DNA of 64,000 nt from Megascapheus bottae (GCA_024803745.1 JANJXV010000004.1:48253358-48317357), one strand, 5' to 3'. Shown: positions 11,101-23,313, numbered from the stretch's first letter. A program made the numbers and translations. Notes: generated by a model not told the origin, from the sequence alone.

Positions 11101-11917
11101 ATTTCATGAAAACAAACCATCTTCCTACTGTGGAAGAATACTGGCCCAGTGGAAAGCTCTTTCTGATCCCCCAATAGCAGCTTCAGGCTCTTTACTAGAT
11201 CCAGGCTTAGGGCCTTGAATTTAGTCCTCATGATTAAAAATCCCCAATTCTTATGTGACTCTCATGTCCTGCCCACTTTCTGAATGACAGCTTGCTTCAG
11301 CATTTGACTCAAGGTGTTTTACAGACTTTCCCTTTAGGTTCTTGAAAGACAGCCTTCTTCCTGCAATCTCTTGCCTCTTCTGGATGTTTATCTTCAATTC
11401 TGAGTTGAGAGGTGGCAATTTCAGTAAGCCCTGGTTGAGGCTTCCTTGTTGTGCACTCCTCAGTGTTTGTCTATCCTGCTGCTTACCGACCAGGCAGTGG
11501 AACCAGAAGTCATTTCAGATGAATACAAATCTTTCACTCCATTTACTCAACATCTTGGAAGACACACAGAGCCAATAACTTTCCTTTTAAAATCCCTTTC
11601 TATTTCTTTTTCACCCTCTGCCAACAAAACCACAGCTGCTTTTCCTAGCTTCATTTCACAAAAGTATGAGGAAAACTCCTGGGAGGCCCAGAGACCATTA
11701 GTCCTCTCACCAATATCCTCTGTTCCTACTACTGCAATATGTAAATGAATTTACCTTATCATTCCCCAAACGTCCCATTTTTCTCCTCTGCTAATTTTCT
11801 GAATACCTTATAAAGAGACAAACAAAAACAACAAGAAGTCTAATGAAGGTCAAAAAGTTTGTGGAGTTAGGGAAGGAGGATTTGTAGGGGTTACCACATT
11901 TCATGGCTCCTGTGAGT

Positions 11918-11920
<3 letters not shown>
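11101..11920. other. Unassigned DNA
   Basis: Slightly more GC-rich than its surroundings. Overlapping open frames at about 11342-11748 (78 and 100 codons) show no domain and lack exon signals that I trust. An old LTR is possible. Confidence 0.3.

Positions 11921-11978
<58 letters not shown>
11921..11978. repeat. (TG)n microsatellite
   Basis: About 28 TG units at the 3' (A-tail) side of the minus-strand SINE starting at 11979. Confidence 0.97.
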
Positions 11979-12210
11979 CAATGGTGGGGCTTGAACTCTG
12001 GGCTTGGGTGCTATCCCTAAACTCTTCAGCTCAAGGTTAGCACTCTACCACTTGAGCCACAGGGCTGCTTCTGGTTTTCTAGTGGTTAACTGAGAATAAG
12101 AGTCTCATGGTCTTCAGTGTCCCAGCTGGCTTTTTAAACTACAATCCTCAGATCTCAGCCTCCCTTGTAGCTAGGATTGCAGGCATGGTCCACCAGTGCC
12201 AGGCATTCCT
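11979..12210 (-). mobile_element. 7SL/B1-like dimeric SINE
   Basis: Antisense copy: GGTGGGGCTTGAACTCTGGG, CTACCACTTGAGCCACAGGG, AGAGTCTCATGG and CCTCAGATCTCAGCCTCC, then TAGGATTGCAGGCATGG. Full length and moderately diverged. Confidence 0.85.
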
Positions 12211-12675
12211 GTTTGTGTTTTGTCACTGATGCATTGCTAGTACTAGACAAAACTATCAGAAGCAAAGCAAAAATCCAGTTCTATGAATGAATATGTTCTA
12301 TGAATGAATGTCTTTCTACATATATATGTATATATAGAGAGAGAGAAAGAGAGAGGAAGATAGATATATGTACACATATATATATATACACACCTGTGTA
12401 TTATTTAAATGTTTTCTCAAAAAACATATTTTTGGTTAAGACTTTGCCTCTAGATATTTTAGTTCTCATACACTGAAATAGTTATATTTTCTATAAATGC
12501 TTCAAAAAAGTTTGTTCATTATGTCTTGTAAGCTTGGGGTTACATTCTCTATTGCTACACTACCATGGATATTTTATTTATTAATTGGTGATGATGATGA
12601 TGATGATGTTGCCAGTTCTGGGGATTAAACACAACTTCAGGGTCTGTCACTGTGCTTGAGAGCCTTTTTAAAATT
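12211..12675. other. Unassigned DNA with simple repeats
   Basis: Holds a TATA/GAGA simple-repeat patch (about 12317-12395) and a short GAT run (about 12590-12608). The rest is AT-rich and unassigned. Confidence 0.5.
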
Positions 12676-12855
12676 TTTTTGTCTATACTGAGCCTTGAAC
12701 TCTGAGCCTGGGAGCTATCCCTGAGCCCTTCAGCTCAAGGCTACCTCCCTACCCCTTGAGCCACAGCCACTTCCGGATTTTTGTGCCCAGACCATGATCC
12801 TCAGATCTCAACCTCATAAGTAGCTAGGATTACAGGTGTGAACCACCGGCACCTT
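12676..12855 (-). mobile_element. 7SL/B1-like SINE with internal deletion
   Basis: Antisense copy (TGAGCCTTGAACTCTGAGCC, CAGCTCAAGGCTACC, CCTCAGATCTCAACCTCATA, ATTACAGGTGTGAACCACC). The GGTTAATTGGAGATAAGAGT middle block of full copies is missing, so the two halves are joined about 40 bp short. Confidence 0.85.
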
Positions 12856-13461
12856 GTTCTCCATTTATATATACTGCATTTTATTTACCCATTGATAGTC
12901 ACTTAGGTTGAATTCATGATTTGTGTATCATAGTAAACATGACTCCTTGATACCCCCAAGAACTACAAATATTTTCCAAGTTTCACCTTGGCCAATCTGA
13001 CAGGTCACTGTTTCCCATACATTTTTTTCCACAATAGCAACATACTTTATGTATACTATTGATACTTTGTTTCCTTAGCACACTGTCTTAGCACACTTGT
13101 CTTTCAATATTTTCTTAGTTCTTTAAAGAAATTTGGACTTAATACAACAGCTTCTCTTTCCCATATACCAAATGATAAAAATATTAATTTTAAAAAAATT
13201 TTCCTCACCATTTTTCTATTAAAGTAGTCAGAGAAAAAGTTCAAGTAGTCACAAGGCGTCATTGTATGTAGTTGATATCTACACTGAAGTTTCAAATCAG
13301 AAACAGTATCAAAAACAAGTCAGTCATTAGAGCTGATGTCAATTCCTTGTACACTGAGACTTCCTTAGCCTTCAATTCTGTCTTATGAATACTTCAGATG
13401 TCATGTGTGATAACAAACATGTTCCTATGTTGTCCCATCTTAATTTTTACTCACACTGAAA
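12856..13461. other. Unassigned single-copy DNA
   Basis: The first ~150 bp (to about 13060) resembles antisense L1 of great age. The rest is AT-rich, with no gene or repeat recognised. Confidence 0.3.
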
Positions 13462-13702
13462 TTAGCTGTGCTCTGTGGCTCATGCCTGGAATCCTAGTTA
13501 TTCAGGAGAGTGAGATCTGATGATCGTGATTCAAAGCTAGCCAGGGCACTAAAGACCTAGAGATTCTTATCTCCAATTAATCACTAGAAAATGGGAAGTG
13601 GGGCTGTGGCTCCAGGGGTAGAAAAGTAGCCTTGAGCTGAAGAGCTCAGGGACAGTGCCCAGGCCAAATTCAAGCTCCTTGATTCCCCCCCTCACACAAA
13701 AA
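13462..13702 (+). mobile_element. 7SL/B1-like dimeric SINE
   Basis: TTAGCTGTGCTCTGTGGCTC, CATGCCTGGAATCCTAGTTA, GGGGCTGTGGCTCC and CAGGGACAGTGCCCAGGCC are in order. The tail is C-rich (CCCCCCTCACACAAAAA). Confidence 0.85.
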
Positions 13703-13910
13703 TTGATATTATTTTCCATCACTAAGTTTAGGGGTGGCTTGTTCCATCATAATGGAGACTGCAAGAGCAGTCTTTCATGTTCTCATCCATGTGCAAATTT
13801 CTAGTCTGATGATCTGCCATGATTCTTCTAAACAGCCTGCCATGCTCCCAAGCTTCTCTACTTCCAAAGGAAATGGTTGAATTTAAATCTTCTTTAAAGA
13901 GTACAGCACA

Positions 13911-14117
13911 GGGCCGGGAGTTTGGCCTAGTGGTAGAGTGCTTGCCTATCATGAATGGAGACCCAGGTTCGATTCCTCGGCACCACATACATACGAAAAA
14001 AAAAGCCAGAAGTGGTGCTGAAGCTTAAGTGGTAGAGCTCTAACCTTGAGAAAGTCCAAGGACAGTGTTCAGGCCCTGAGCTCAAGCCCAGGACTGGCAA
14101 AAAAAAAAAAAAAAAAA
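13911..14117 (+). mobile_element. IDL-Geo SINE, full length
   Basis: The left half is a tRNA-like ID head with an A box (TAGTGGTAGAGTGC) and a B box (GGTTCGATTCC). The right half has AAGTGGTAGAGCTC and GAGCTCAAGCCCAGGACTGG, followed by an 18-A tail. TACAGCACA is duplicated at 13902-13910 and 14124-14132. Intact pol III boxes, a homogeneous tail and a clear duplication suggest a fairly young insertion. Confidence 0.92.
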
Positions 14118-14284
14118 GAATAATACAGCACAATACCCTTTTGTAAACCATGAGTAGCTGAGAAAAATCAAGGAGAAGGTCATTTCTTTCAACTTGAGCC
14201 AATGAGATTGTTGGAAAATAGAATCTGAGTGGTGAAAACATGACTTGTTGGAAAAGTAATACATGTAGATGAACATTTTATTTC

Positions 14285-14369
14285 TTTTTTATTTAATTTG
14301 TATTGTATTTTATTGTCAGAGTAATGTATCGAGGGGTTACAGTTGCATTCATCAGGTAGGGGGTACATT
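14285..14369 (-). mobile_element. Very short L1 3' end insertion (85 bp)
   Basis: Only the terminal L1 3' UTR is present (TATTTTATTGTCAGAGTAAT, GGGGTTACAGTTGCATTC). A perfect 16-bp duplication, ATGAACATTTTATTTC, lies at 14269-14284 and 14370-14385, showing that this is a complete, severely 5'-truncated insertion and not an eroded L1. Confidence 0.9.
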
Positions 14370-14385
14370 ATGAACATTTTATTTC

Positions 14386-14704
14386 CGTTGGAATACAGGT
14401 GCTAAAACTTTTCTTGTTGCCATAGGTTCTATGCTCAGATTATCAGACTTTCCTGGGATTGGAAAACATACATACAATTAGAGGATTTACAGAAGCTATT
14501 ATTTTTCTTGTTATTGAATTCACTTAGATCATGTTTCAGTTTTCAGAACTACATATACTCATATTTTGTGTTCAAGGCACTCAAAATTCCATTTCTCAAA
14601 TGTTAGCTTTTGAAATTCTAAGTCTGAACTTAAGTTTTTAAAGATGAAGTAATATCTATACTCTTGAAACTCTTCTGAGAAATAGAAGCAGAAGGAGCAA
14701 AGGA
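14386..14704. other. Unassigned DNA
   Basis: AT-rich single-copy sequence between two L1 pieces. Nothing recognised. Confidence 0.4.
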
Positions 14705-15002
14705 GCAATACCAAACCAGGGAAAACCCAACAAAAAAGAGAGCTACAGACCTATCTCTCAAATGAACACATATGAAAAACTCCTCAATAAAATACTAGCC
14801 AACAGAATTCAGAAACAAATTTGAAAAATCATGCACTACGATCAAGTAAGCTTCATCCTATAGATATAAGGCTTGTTTAACAATCGCAAATCAATCAATG
14901 TAATACATCATATCAATACAGCTAAGGATAAGAATCATATGATAATTTCTTAGGATGCAGAGAAAACATTTGACAAAATACAATATCCATTCATGTTAAA
15001 AT
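14705..15002 (+). mobile_element. L1 ORF2 fragment (RT region)
   Basis: Sense ORF2 upstream of the RT catalytic motif: AGAGCTACAGACCTATCTCT, ATACTAGCCAACAGAATTCA, TTCATCCTATAGATATAAGG and GACAAAATACAATATCCATT. The frame is broken by stops. Both ends are truncated with no tail, so this is an eroded or deleted piece. Confidence 0.85.
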
Positions 15003-17240
15003 CACTTGAACTTATGTTTTTGAATCCAGTGATTTTTGTTGCACCTCACACATACCTTTATAAACAATTCTCATAGATTTAAAATTTTTTTGTACATGGT
15101 TGCTCGCTAGGATGAAGAGAGGCAGAATAGACTGACAGTTGCACAATATCAGTTACTCTTATACTATAATCTGTTAAGTTATGCCAGCTTCATATAGTTT
15201 TACTTAGACTTATAAGCCTGAGAAAGATACATTTCAGTCTCTACTCAGAAGATACATAAATGAACATCTATTATGATCTATTGTGTCTAAGGAACACATC
15301 CCAGGAACATTAAAGTCACCTCTGATTTGAAAATAGCTTGACTGACTCATTGTCCATATTTGAGATTCTTGCCACTTAGAAAGAAGAGAAGCTTACATGG
15401 CAAAATACTCATACTTGTTTGGTGGGTGGACAATATACAATCAGGCTAAGCATTTTAAGAGAGAGAATTAATTCACTTGAAATTGTTGAGCATAATTGAC
15501 TGTACTCCCAATTTATAAATATTTGGGAAATATGTACCACTATTTTTTAATTCTCTTAACAACCATACGCAAACATCAATTGGTTAAATTAATATGAAGT
15601 GTGAGTTTAAAATGAAAGGTGTTGTAGTAATACTGACACTTATAGCTACTTGAGAAACAAAAGAGGATAATAACAATTCATACACTTTGTTGAATTCATA
15701 CATACAAATATAATCCATCCTCCAAAGAAATGAGACAAAAATAAGTCATATCTAAATTAAAGACAGAATTTATAAAATGAGTAAACTACAATGACATAGC
15801 TTTGAAAACTAAACTTGCATTTCATGGAACATAAAAATAAAGTTTATACTGAAGGAGAAATTAGGTGAGCTTATGTAATGTGGGGTGGAAATGGGAGAAA
15901 GTGAAAACTGGCTTTGATTTTCTGAAGGAGCAAACTATGAACTAGTTTGGTGACAATTTCTCCCTTTCTACAGTGATCATGGCACAGCACGATGCCAGAC
16001 ATCTCAGTTTTGTTATAATTTTTGCCATTTAGAAATGGAATGTGTGAGGGAATTTATTCTATTTGAAACAAAAATGGAATTTTAAAGATGGTATCATGAA
16101 GTGAGATTTGAAATATTAATAACCTGATCTACATGGTATTTCTCTGTGAAAGATAAGCAACAGAATTTCTGTGAAACTCAAGGGATTTGGAATTAGTTTA
16201 GAAAGCTACTAGGGCATGGAACATTACCACAAAATCTTTGAAGACTGAAAATGCCTAGATGGGAATGAGTTTCTGTCTGATCTAAAAGGGAATAATGAAA
16301 AGAACTAGAAGCAAATTGAGCAAAGGAAACTTTATCCTTGAATCAAAAAAATCACTCAACAGTGACAGAGGAACAGAGCCCCAAGGAAGTGCTAAAAACC
16401 TGATGACATGAATAATTTGAACCAGTTTGTGTTCCATTGGATAATCCCTTCAGAAATCGTGCAAAATATCCTGCTAAGCTGGGTAAGACAGGACCCAGGT
16501 ACCTGGCTTTATTTTTTTTTAATTTTTGCTCTAATTTATGTGATCATAAGTGGATGAGATTTACATTTATTGTGCAGTTATTACTATTGGATCTAGAAAA
16601 CAGGAATATGTATAATACTCAACCATAAGTGACTCACCGAAGACATATCATTTAATCTTGGTGAAGGAACGTCTAGGACATATTTCTTCAATGCTGTGCC
16701 ACTACCACTTCTCATACTCCAAGGCCACTGTGATTGACATTACAAATACATACCAATAGTACTGGTTGTAGAGGCTCTTTGTACTTCCTGAGCTGGAGCT
16801 AGAGTGGGAACCAGCCTTGGAGACAGAGACACCTGCAGGATATAGCATTTGTGACCAGACACAAGCTGCTCTAGCACATATTCCTCCTGCCTACTCCTCA
16901 TCTTCTCCTGGGAAGCAAAGGACAGAACAATGGCTATAATCCCATACCCCAGAGAAAAAGATGATGATGCACTTAAGTGTGCAGGTGCCAGTGCACAAGA
17001 AAGTCACCTGTCATTATTCCAGGTGGATCACAGGAGGGTTGGGATTGGACTGCCTCAGCACTCAAGCCAAACCGAGGTCAGTTTCTGCTGGTCAATGCCA
17101 TGAGGAAAAATTAAAAGTAGTGGCAATGGCTACATGGATGGCTTGAACATATTTTTCTTATAAGTTCATTTATACTGTTTTCAAAAGCATTTTCTTAAAA
17201 AGTAAAGTGTTAGTGGACCTTGATTTTGTATTCTAAGGTA
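15003..17240. other. Long unassigned single-copy block
   Basis: About 2.2 kb with no recognised SINE, L1 or microsatellite. Frames at 16437-16628 and 16961-17146 are short and show no domain. The sequence around 16780-17100 is more GC-rich. I see no convincing exon or promoter. Confidence 0.35.
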
Positions 17241-17757
17241 CCTGCTTTTAACTTTATTCTTTATTAAATATTATTTTAATTGAGATAATAATCATATGCA
17301 CTTACAGGGTAATGTTATATTCTTATATGTTGACAATGTGGGATGTTAAAGTTAGGCTTACCTCAAATTCATGGTTTCATATTCATATATCTTCATGTTG
17401 ACACTATTTTGACTACATCCCCAACAATGCTGTATTATTTTTTTTTACTGTTTATTTACTGCTTATCCGTTTTGTGAGACAGGTCACAGAAGCATCTTCC
17501 TTCTGGATGCTTCTTGTCTGATGAATTTCCCCCATTTCCCAAATTCCCTTCCCAGACTCCCAGACTATGGTAATCTACTCTCCTCTAAGTACACGTTTTA
17601 GATTTTGCATATGTCAGCATTGGGGGCAGTTGTCTTTCTGTTTGTGACTTATCTCATGTAGAAAAATATTGTCCACATCACTCTATGTACAGCTAATTAC
17701 AGAATTCCTTTAATCTCACACATTTTATGGCTTAATAGTGCTGTAGTGTGTGTGTGT

Positions 17758-17793
<36 letters not shown>

Positions 17794-17870
17794 CTCATAT
17801 ATTCATCCATTGATGGGTGCTCATGTTATTCTATGCTGTTTCTGATCATTTTTTTTTGGTTTCTTGTCTT
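17241..17870 (-). mobile_element. Old L1 fragment
   Basis: Antisense L1 order: TTATGGCTTAATAGTGCTGT, a GT repeat, then CATATATTCATCCATTGATG GG, corresponding to the antisense ORF2 C terminus. It is highly diverged and its left boundary is uncertain. Confidence 0.5.
17745..17792. repeat. (GT)n microsatellite
   Basis: About 23 GT units with one TCT interruption, lying where the antisense L1 has its GTGTGTATA block. Confidence 0.95.
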
Positions 17871-18470
17871 TCTAATGTATCACTAAGAGGAAAATCCAAG
17901 CAATACTAGATTTCTGACTTTGATTTCAAATCATCCTGACCTCTAGGAAATGCTATTAAATGTAAAAGAACAGGAAAAATGTCAAAATTCCATGGAAAAA
18001 CTCCAAGAAGGTCTTTAAGGTTGTTCTCATATAATTTTATATTGTGCTGAAAGCCACTCATCTTTTATTGCTAATAAAACAACCTGTTGAGATGCAGAAA
18101 ATCCCTGTGTGCTATAACTCATGGTATCTCATTTGATGGGTCTCCTCCTGCCCTTTCCACACAGGTACCTGGAATGCATCAGCCCCTCCATCCTACAGGG
18201 GTAAAATTGTTGCATATCACTATGACAATCTGGTAATTTGCAGTGGTCTTCAGATCCCACACCTGGTGGGTCCCTCTCTGGGAATCAGGCCATGAAGGCA
18301 CTTTGGTCCTTATGGGAGTGTGGCTAAGACAAGGAATTTCAGAGCTAGCAAGAACTCCACGAAACATTGCATCCATCCTGCTCACCTGGCTCTTCAGTGC
18401 ATCCCTGACAGGATGAATGAGGGAGTATCAACTTGACAGATAGAGAAAATGAGGCTTGGAAAACATCCTC
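17871..18470. other. Unassigned single-copy DNA
   Basis: No repeat recognised. A 68-codon antisense frame at 18179-18385 has no domain. Confidence 0.35.
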
Positions 18471-18765
18471 CTCCCCTTCATGTGTGTATATATGTATGTA
18501 TATATGCATGTGTATATGCACATACACATACATATAAGCACACATAGATATGCATATCTATCCACCTATGTATCTGCTATGTATCTATTAATATATATTT
18601 ACTATGCATCTATGTATCTATCTATACATCCACCATGTATCAATCTACTTTGTATCTCTATATATGTCTAGTTTGTATCTATGTGTCTGTGTATCTATCT
18701 ACTATATATCTATGTATCTCTCTATATGTCTACTAGTTATCTATCTCTCTACCTATCTACCTGAA
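18471..18765. repeat. Degenerate TATG/TATC simple repeat
   Basis: About 290 bp of imperfect TATGTATA, TATCTA and CTATGTATCTA units. It is a decayed tetranucleotide array with no longer unit evident. Confidence 0.85.
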
Positions 18766-19058
18766 ATTTAGGGGAGGAGAATGTTCACCAATACTCCTGA
18801 CCTGTGCCCTTGTCTGGGCTCAGGGACATTTAGCCAGGCTCCTGGAATTGTTTAGAGGGAGAATCCATTACAAACCAGTGTGTGATCCAATAGTGATGTG
18901 GAGTTGGTAACTTTTGAGCACAGAGCAATGACTTCTGGCAATTTCGTGTGAGGCAAGCACCAAGTCACACAGAGCTTTGGTTGTGGCAGGACTTCCTGAT
19001 CTAAGGGAACCATTGACTTAGCAATATGGAGGAGGTAGGAATAAAATACTGGACAAGA

Positions 19059-19246
19059 TGGCCAGAAGTTTGGCCTAGTGGATAAAGTGCTTGCCAAGCA
19101 TGCATGAAGACCCAGGTTCTATTCCTCGTACCACATACATAGAGAAAAGCCGGAAGTGGTGCTGAGGCTCAAGTGGTAGAGCTCTAGCCTTGAGAAAGTC
19201 CAAGGACAGTGCTCAGGCCCTGAGTTAAAGCCCAGGACTGGCAAAA
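19059..19246 (+). mobile_element. IDL-Geo SINE
   Basis: TTTGGCCTAGTGGATAAAGT, CCAGGTTCTATTCCTCGTA, GGAAGTGGTGCTGAGGCTCA and CCCAGGACTGGC. AAAATACTGGACAAGA is duplicated at 19043-19058 and 19247-19262 (the A-run makes the exact edge arbitrary). Confidence 0.92.
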
Positions 19247-19262
19247 AAAATACTGGACAAGA

Positions 19263-20183
19263 GAAGTTGGTGTGATGTTTAGCACAGGAAGCCATATGAC
19301 AGGCTTGATGGACAGGGCTGGCTTATGTGGGGAGTAAATGAAGTGCCAGATTTGAGAGACTAGTGGAAAAGTGATTATAACATGAGCAAAGAGATGAGGC
19401 AGATGCATGTATAATAAACAGCAAAATGTAATGTTCACTGGAGCACAGCAGTCAAAAGAAAGTGAAAATCAAGAGAGATTGCTCCTAGCCTGGAAGGAGA
19501 CATGGGTGGCAACCCAGGAAGAAGATTTAGAGTATGACAAATACTTTCAGTCTGAATTCTTAATGCTACTCAGTACTGGCTACATTTGTTTTTCCTTCAC
19601 GTCTTTCCCTTTATTTTTTTCTTATAATGTGCCTTTTTCTCTACTGGCTTGTATTTTCTTTTTTCTTAAATTTTTTTCTTTCTTTTTGTTTTGTTTTGTT
19701 TGGTTTTACTGTTGTCTATGAAACTTGGTCCTTTCTATGATTAAATCTTTCACTTTCTTTTCTCTTTATTGATATGGGGATTTGAATTCAGGGACTTATG
19801 TTTACTCAGCTAGTTGGCAAGTGTTCTACCAATGAGTCATATCTCTAGTCCCTTTCCTAATTTTTGAAGGCTTTTGATCTTGTGGTTTTGAATCTTATAT
19901 CTCTTTGTTTGATTAGAGAATTTAATCTTTTACATTTAACAAAATTATTTGCAGACAAAATCTTCCTTTTGCCATCTCATTAATTGTGTTCTGTTTTGGA
20001 GTTTCCATGTTTCTTCTTATCATCTGTTGATACTTTATTTTGTGATTTTTGTTTATTTTTAGGTAGTGATATAATTTAAAATACTGAAATAAATTGTCTT
20101 TTTTTGCACCTATTATTTTCTTAAAACATCATGCCATCCTCATTTACTTCTATCTTACTGCTTTTTTATTAGAGTAACTCAAT
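19263..20183. other. Unassigned DNA with a degraded ID scrap
   Basis: T-rich from about 19600 on. At about 19770-19855, GGGATTTGAATTCAGGGACT and GGCAAGTGTTCTACCAATGA look like the antisense head of an old ID-type SINE. No gene is evident. Confidence 0.4.
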
Positions 20184-20196
20184 TATTTAATCAATT

Positions 20197-20402
20197 TTTT
20201 TTTCTTTTTGATCAGTCATGGGGCTTGAACTTGGCCTCTTCAGCTCAAGGCTACTCTACCATGTTGAGCCACAGCACCACTTCCAGCTTTCTGGTGGGTA
20301 ATTGGAGGTAAGAGTCTCATGGACGTTAGTGCCTGGGCTGGCTTTGAACCTCAGCCTCCTGACTAGCTAGGGTTACAGGTGTGAGCCACTGGCACCCAGC
20401 TC
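20197..20402 (-). mobile_element. 7SL/B1-like dimeric SINE
   Basis: Antisense copy (TCATGGGGCTTGAACTTGGC, GTTGAGCCACAGCACCACTT, AATTGGAGGTAAGAGTCTCA, GGTTACAGGTGTGAGCCACT). The 13-bp duplication TATTTAATCAATT lies at 20184-20196 and 20403-20415. Confidence 0.92.
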
Positions 20403-20415
20403 TATTTAATCAATT

Positions 20416-22140
20416 CTTAAGGCATAAGTAAACTTAATTTGATTGACAAATAGCAGAAGCCACAACAGTTGCAAGACAAAAATTGATAGACATGGTATAT
20501 AAGATAAGTTCAGACATACAACCATGCTGTTGAAGTAGTGTAAAGTAAATACATTCATTATTTGGGAGTTTGCTTTTTAGGATTTACTCCCACTTTTAAG
20601 GAAGGAAGAGTTAGTGGTTTAAATTGGAACATGCAAACAATGGAGTATTTCAAAGCTGAAAAATACTAGTGTGTGCTTGCCTGCTAAGGAGAAAAGCAGT
20701 GCTTATAAACGTGCAGAAGACTGCAAAGTCTTTGTATGAAAAGAAAATGGAATTCAGAGCACAATGCAGTGGCTGACAGGAAGAAGCCTGAGATGTACCA
20801 CATGTTAGTATTAAAGTAATCGTCAAAGAGTGGTTCACCTCTAGTGAAAGAAATGGGAGTCAAAGATACCAACAGCAAAGCTACCGGATACAGTGGGATT
20901 CCAGGAGTTGTGACAACATGGGGGAAGATTGAACTTAGGTAAAGAACTAACACAGTGGGGTCAAGATTGTCCATCATATGATTTTTATCTGTGCAACTGC
21001 AAGAGGAAAATATGTAATGGTTCAGTACTGAAGATAAAGGAGGGTCACAAGATGTCTTTTGAAATCAACTGAATTTAGGAAGTCCTATAGATACTAACAT
21101 GGATGTGTCAAACAGGTACTTCTGTGAATAGATGAGATTTCTAGGTTATTGACAATAGATTTAAGATCCATCTTCCCAAAGATAGCATTTAATGTTTCTG
21201 AGAGTGGAAAAGATAGTAAATAGAGCAATAGTAGAGAAAGGAGAAGCCCACCACAAACTGAGCAGAGGGACATTCCAGCATTACAAAGTGATGAGGTCCT
21301 AGAGAAACCAACCAAAAAGATCAGGAAAGGAGGACTGAGAAGGTGATATTTAATGCAATTAAATAAACAGCATTCTCTTTCTTTATCCACAATAATTGTG
21401 AGAGTATATATAGTTTTGGATATTCCTTTCCAAAACTATTGAAATTCATGCTGGAGGATGAATACTGCTCGGAATGGCAGTAAACTTGTATCAACTCATT
21501 TTTATATATGAGGCAGTTATTTCATCTTTCTGAGACTTTGCAATGGCTTTTCTAATCCTTTATAGCTCCTTCCTCATCAAATAATCATCTTAACCTTATG
21601 CCAATTTTTACCTGAGTGTCCATGCTTGCTAGTTTTACAGAATAGATCCCAAACTGATTGTCAGTGCTATGTAAAATGTTTTTAAGTATTGATACCTGTT
21701 CTGTGAAAGATCAGTTCCATGTTCTTGAACATCTGATTGTCTTAGTTATCTCCTTCCTCTGGGCATTCCTCTTTGACTTTATTCCCACTAAGCAGGATGC
21801 TTCCTCTTTTCCTCTGTGTTTCTAGAACTCTTCATGTGAACTTAGTTCATAGCTAACTCAATTATCTTGTGCTGTGCTCCTCTGTTAATCCCCTACATCA
21901 CAAACACAGCATTAATTCTACCTCTAAATACAAACAATACATGATAATTCGTTATAAAATTATTAGAACAATTCCTATGATAATAATATATTATATATTC
22001 TTATAATTTACTAAATGTAACAATATCTAAAACTAGAGATGAAAATAAAATATTCAACAAATACTATGCTATTTCCCTTTCCAGAACAAATGCAATGTTA
22101 AAAAATGTTATAAGTGCCCATTGAATCTATGGTTGCATTT
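20416..22140. other. Long unassigned single-copy block
   Basis: About 1.7 kb with no recognised repeat. Antisense frames at 20684-20977 and 21094-21390 (97-98 codons) have hydrophobic stretches but no family I know and no exon signals. I treat them as chance. Confidence 0.35.
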
Positions 22141-22145
22141 CTTTT

Positions 22146-22344
22146 GTTTTTGTTTTTGTCAGCCCTGGGGCTTGAACTCAGGGCCTGGGCACTGTCCTTG
22201 GACACTTTTGCTGAAGGCTAGTTCTGTGCCACCTGAGCCACAGTGCCACGCCTGGCTTTTTCTGTGAATGTGGTATGGAGGAATCAAACTCAGGCCTTTG
22301 TGCATCCTAGGCAAGCACTCTACCACTACACTATCTCCCAGCCC
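22146..22344 (-). mobile_element. IDL-Geo SINE
   Basis: Antisense copy: CAGCCCTGGGGCTTGAACTC, GCCACCTGAGCCACAGTGCC, GGAGGAATCAAACTCAGG and GCAAGCACTCTACCACTACA. No clear duplication, and it is more diverged than the copy at 13911. Confidence 0.88.
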
Positions 22345-23309
22345 ACGTATTTTTTAAGCTATTAAAGAGTAGATTAGGCATTTGTAAACCTCATGTAAAT
22401 ATTTTTATTGATTTAGCCTAAATTTCTTTAAAATCATGCTAGAATTCAGTGAATATATGTTTATAATACACATTGATTTAAAGTATATTTTCCTTCCTTG
22501 GAAATTTCTCAGTAAATCATAACAATAAAGGCTTATGGAGATAGCCAGCAATAAGGGTAGGATACTATAAAGTATCTGACATATACCATACCATTTGAAG
22601 GAGTTTAGCTTGGATAACTTTTTGCCAAAAAGTGAATTAATATTATAGAGAACTTAAAATATAAAAATTGTCCTATTATCTAAAAATATATCAGGGAACT
22701 AAGCAAAGAATTAGAATTAGTGAATCATTTAACTTTCTCCTAAATACTGAAAGCAAAACCTGAGGATTTCATTAGAATAATTCATTGTGGTCATATTAGG
22801 CCATTTAACAGTAATGTGCTGATTGTGAAGCAGCTTTTGAGGCATAATAGTACCTGTCAAAATGCCAAGGTTTCTCCATTACATTTCAGGAGCAAATACA
22901 TTGCTCTTCATTAAAATCATGTTGATTTCTAATGATGCTGTGTTTGTCTTGGCCCTGTTCAGCCTAGTGAAAATTACCTGTGGAAGGAGCCTCATTGTCA
23001 GTATTACTCATCATTTCCCTTCAAACAACTCATAAAGCTGTCCATTCAAGCCTGTACAGGGTCACAGATTTACTGGCAAAGTTTTGAAAGGAATCAAGGT
23101 ACTGTACAGTAAAGATAAACTTTCCACAAGGACTTGAGCTTTACAATGGCAATTTATGTTGCTTTGTGTGCTTTCAGGATAATGTATAATCATTGTACTG
23201 TTAATGACAGATGAATATAAGTTTAAAAGGAGAGCCTTTTTCCTTCCCAAATTAGATTTGTCTCTACAGTTTCCAAATCATCCTTTTTCCCTGACTTTCA
23301 TCTACTTTA

Positions 23310-23313
<4 letters not shown>
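22345..23313. other. Single-copy block, conserved-element-like
   Basis: No mobile element. About 22740-23230 is compositionally smooth, with motifs such as GCCATTTAACAGTAATGTGC, TTGATTTCTAATGATGCTGT and TTACCTGTGGAAGGAGCC and no long frame. This texture suggests a conserved non-coding element, but conservation was not tested. Confidence 0.35.

Noticed and set aside
13911..13985. The ID-like head as a functional tRNA gene
   Set aside because: It has A and B boxes but is fused to a SINE right half with an A-tail and duplication. No cloverleaf with an intact anticodon arm is evident.
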